In this document: positions 4,516 through 6,241 of the stretch, piece by piece
Layout of the letters: each line of letters starts with the position of its first letter
How positions within the stretch are numbered: position 1 is the stretch's first letter
From: DATAVB01 sp040414495
GTDB lineage: Bacteria > Actinomycetota > Actinomycetes > Mycobacteriales > QHCD01
Length of the DNA: 6,241 nucleotides
Assembly (NCBI GenBank): GCA_040414495.1
Contig: JBEDUI010000043.1
Span: forward strand, 1 to 6,241
Direction of reading: 5' to 3'
The notes under the pieces: generated by a model
Databases searched by the model: none
What the model was told of the DNA's origin: nothing
Seen by the model: only the letters and a program-made list of their open reading frames with translations
Program-made: the position numbers and the translations under genes

Positions 4516-6108
4516 ATGAGTCGTACCACCAGGTATGCCAGAGGCCTGGCAGCTGCAGTACTGCTATGCGTGTCCCTACTAGTGGTCGCCGGTGTCGCCG
4601 CCGCCGCACCACCAACCTCCCAGCCGCACGCCCCATCCAGCCAGTGGGCGATGGCGGGCGCGGACCTGTCCAATACCCGCAACCAACCGGACGAGCACAC
4701 CCTCGGCCCGGGAAATGTCGGTGGACTCAAGGTGAAATGGTCGTTCACCACGGCCACCGGAAGCGGGGTATGGGCGACCCCGGTCGTCGCCGACGGTGTT
4801 GTGTACGCCGCGGACTCGGCCGGATTCCTTTACGCCATCGACGCCAAGACCGGCCACCAGTTGTGGGCCGACAACATTCCCAGCCTGTCGCCGAAATTGC
4901 CGTCGGATGCGTCCGTACGGACCAGCCCGGCGATTTCCGGTAACGAGCTGATTTTCGGCGACCAGCACCCCACCACTGAGCAGGGCACTGGCGCGCACCT
5001 GATGGCGGTGGACCGCGCAACCGGCCACCTGCGCTGGCTCACCACCATCGATTCGCACCCGGCGGCGTTCGTGACCAGTTCGCCGGTCGTGGCCGGAAAC
5101 CGTGTCTATTCCGGCGTTTCCTCGGGTGAGGAGTCGCTGGCGAACGTTGCCGGATACACCTGCTGCACGTTCCGGGGGAGCATCGTCTCGCTCGACGCCA
5201 ACACCGGGCACATGCAGTGGCAGAAATTCACCGTGCCAGACAATGGCGGAAAGCCGGACCAGTACAGCGGCAACGCCGTCTGGGGCAGCAACCCGGTTGT
5301 CGATCAGCGCCGTGGCCTGCTTTACATCGGTACCGGCAACAATTACACGGTCCCGGCTGGCGTCTGCGGCGAACCGGACCAGACCGGCTGCACGCAACCC
5401 GCGGCCGATGACCTGATCGACTCGATCGTGGCACTGAACCTGACAACCGGATCGGTGAAATGGGTTGACCGGATGGAGGACTCGGACGTCTTCACCATCG
5501 CCAACCGCGGCGAGGGGCCGGACTTCGATTTCGGCTCCGCGCCGAACCTGTACACCACCACGATCAACGGCAAGAGCCGCGACGTATTGGGAATCGGCCA
5601 GAAGAGCGGCGTTTACTGGGCGGTCGATCCGGCCACCGGTAAGCGGATCTGGGGAACCCAGGTCGGCCCGGGCGGCAGCCTCGGCGGCATCGAATGGGGT
5701 TCGTCGACCGACGGAAAGCGAATTTACGTCGCCATCGCCAACAACGGCCACATTCCCTACACGCTGAAGGGCAACGGTCCATTCGCCGGCCAGACAATTA
5801 CCGGCGGCTCGTTCAGCGCCCTCGACGCGGCTACCGGTCAGATCCTGTGGCAGACGCCGGATCCGCAGGGCGCCATGGATCTGGGCTTTGTGTCCAGCGC
5901 CAATGGTGTTGTCTACGCCGGTTCCGACGCCGGTACGGGCAATAACATGTACGCCCTGGACGCCCAGTCCGGCAAGATCCTGTGGTCCTTCGCCAGTGGC
6001 GGTTCGGTCGCCTCGGGCGCGGCAATTGTGCAGGGCACCGTGTACTGGGGCTCCGGATATCACATCGGCACCGAGCACAATGCGTTGTACGCATTCGGGC
6101 TGAAGTAA
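4516..6108 (+). CDS. Secreted PQQ-type beta-propeller protein (polyvinyl-alcohol dehydrogenase-like)
   Basis: A 530-residue exported protein. The ATG at 4516 has GGAGG (4505-4509) 6 nt upstream. The in-frame ATG at 4429 lacks one and would bury the signal peptide, so I reject it. The signal peptide has an Arg-containing n-region, a hydrophobic core (about residues 11-27) and an AAAA-APP cleavage zone near residue 30. Seven blade motifs of the form AxDxxTGxxxW start at residues 107, 164, 225, 306, 369, 435 and 480, as in eight-bladed PQQ propellers. The adjacent Cys216-Cys217 in the segment TCCTFRGS match the vicinal disulfide that covers PQQ in quinoprotein dehydrogenases and the CCTFRGS motif of polyvinyl-alcohol dehydrogenases. 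Cys284 and Cys292 may form a second disulfide. There is no CxxCH haem site, so an external electron acceptor would be needed. Substrate unknown. A BamB-like non-enzymatic role is less likely given the Cys pair. Confidence 0.85.
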   Translation: MSRTTRYARGLAAAVLLCVSLLVVAGVAAAAPPTSQPHAPSSQWAMAGADLSNTRNQPDEHTLGPGNVGGLKVKWSFTTATGSGVWATPVVADGVVYAADSAGFLYAIDAKTGHQLWADNIPSLSPKLPSDASVRTSPAISGNELIFGDQHPTTEQGTGAHLMAVDRATGHLRWLTTIDSHPAAFVTSSPVVAGNRVYSGVSSGEESLANVAGYTCCTFRGSIVSLDANTGHMQWQKFTVPDNGGKPDQYSGNAVWGSNPVVDQRRGLLYIGTGNNYTVPAGVCGEPDQTGCTQPAADDLIDSIVALNLTTGSVKWVDRMEDSDVFTIANRGEGPDFDFGSAPNLYTTTINGKSRDVLGIGQKSGVYWAVDPATGKRIWGTQVGPGGSLGGIEWGSSTDGKRIYVAIANNGHIPYTLKGNGPFAGQTITGGSFSALDAATGQILWQTPDPQGAMDLGFVSSANGVVYAGSDAGTGNNMYALDAQSGKILWSFASGGSVASGAAIVQGTVYWGSGYHIGTEHNALYAFGLK

Positions 6109-6114
6109 TTACGG

Positions 6115-6143
6115 AAAGGCTGGTCAGCGTTGATCAGCCTTTT
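6115..6143 (+). terminator. Rho-independent terminator
   Basis: AAAGGCTGGTCA (6115-6126) pairs with TGATCAGCCTTT (6131-6142) through 12 pairs including one G-U, around a GCGT loop, and is followed by a T-run ending at 6143. It starts 7 nt after the PQQ gene stop codon. It lies between convergent genes and would also form on the minus strand, with a shorter T-run. Confidence 0.85.
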
Positions 6144-6144
6144 C

Positions 6145-6241
6145 TCATAGCTCGCGGCGTACCACCGGACGGGCCGGCGCCGGCCGGTCACCGACCTCGC
6201 GAAAACCGGCCCGGAGAAATACCGACAACACGCCATGCCGC
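6145..6241 (-). CDS. C-terminal end of a probable GNAT-type acetyltransferase (cut by window edge)
   Basis: The last 31 codons of a minus-strand frame, ending in TGA at 6147-6145. The visible peptide contains HGVLSVFLRAGFREVGDR and ends RPVVRREL. A late (L/Y)xxxGFxEVG stretch followed by a short basic, hydrophobic tail is typical of the end of GNAT N-acetyltransferases, where the segment before GF contributes to acetyl-CoA binding. The gene converges on the PQQ gene, and its stop codon abuts the shared terminator. The evidence is limited to this tail. A short open frame in G/C-rich DNA can arise by chance, so the family call is tentative. Confidence 0.5.
   Translation of the reverse strand, partial: RHGVLSVFLRAGFREVGDRPAPARPVVRREL

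Noticed and set aside
4579..6078. A 499-codon open frame antisense to the PQQ gene
   Set aside because: Long antisense frames are common opposite G/C-rich genes. The plus strand has a signal peptide, blade motifs, an SD and a terminator.

Overview
The window is high-GC DNA from an actinomycete. Codons are strongly G/C-ending, ribosome binding sites are GGAGG-like, and the protein families are typical of Actinomycetota. I cannot name the genus from sequence alone.

Layout. (1) Positions 1-328 (minus) hold the N-terminal 109 residues of an ABC-F type ATPase that runs off the left edge. (2) Positions 329-645 are a divergent intergenic region. On the ABC-F side it holds a well-placed nine-codon upstream ORF. 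The last three codons of that ORF form one arm of a perfect 9-bp hairpin, and a terminator-like pairing with a U-tract lies further down. This looks like a ribosome-sensing attenuator. (3) Positions 646-2688 (plus) encode a 680-residue UvrD-like ATPase of the HelD/HelR family, which acts on RNA polymerase. (4) Positions 2746-3315 (plus) encode a small dienelactone-hydrolase-family alpha/beta hydrolase, probably cotranscribed with the HelR gene. (5) Positions 3316-4515 are about 1.2 kb with no convincing gene, filled with several repeat families: a REP-like 19-bp sequence in three copies, a 24-bp perfect inverted repeat, three 62/63-bp tandem units, a 156-bp direct duplication, and a G-rich 34-41-bp repeat with a G-quadruplex pattern. 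(6) Positions 4516-6108 (plus) encode a secreted PQQ-type beta-propeller protein with seven blade motifs and a vicinal Cys pair, followed by a good intrinsic terminator. (7) Positions 6145-6241 (minus) are the C-terminal end of a convergent gene that resembles a GNAT acetyltransferase.

How it fits together. The ABC-F and HelR genes share one divergent control region. ABC-F proteins rescue or protect ribosomes and HelR-type proteins strip stalled RNA polymerase from DNA, so the pair could form a small response locus for drugs that hit translation and transcription. The leader ORF and hairpin would let ribosome stalling control the ABC-F gene. The hydrolase and the PQQ protein have no evident link to that role. 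The most distinctive features are the ABC-F leader and the dense repeat island.
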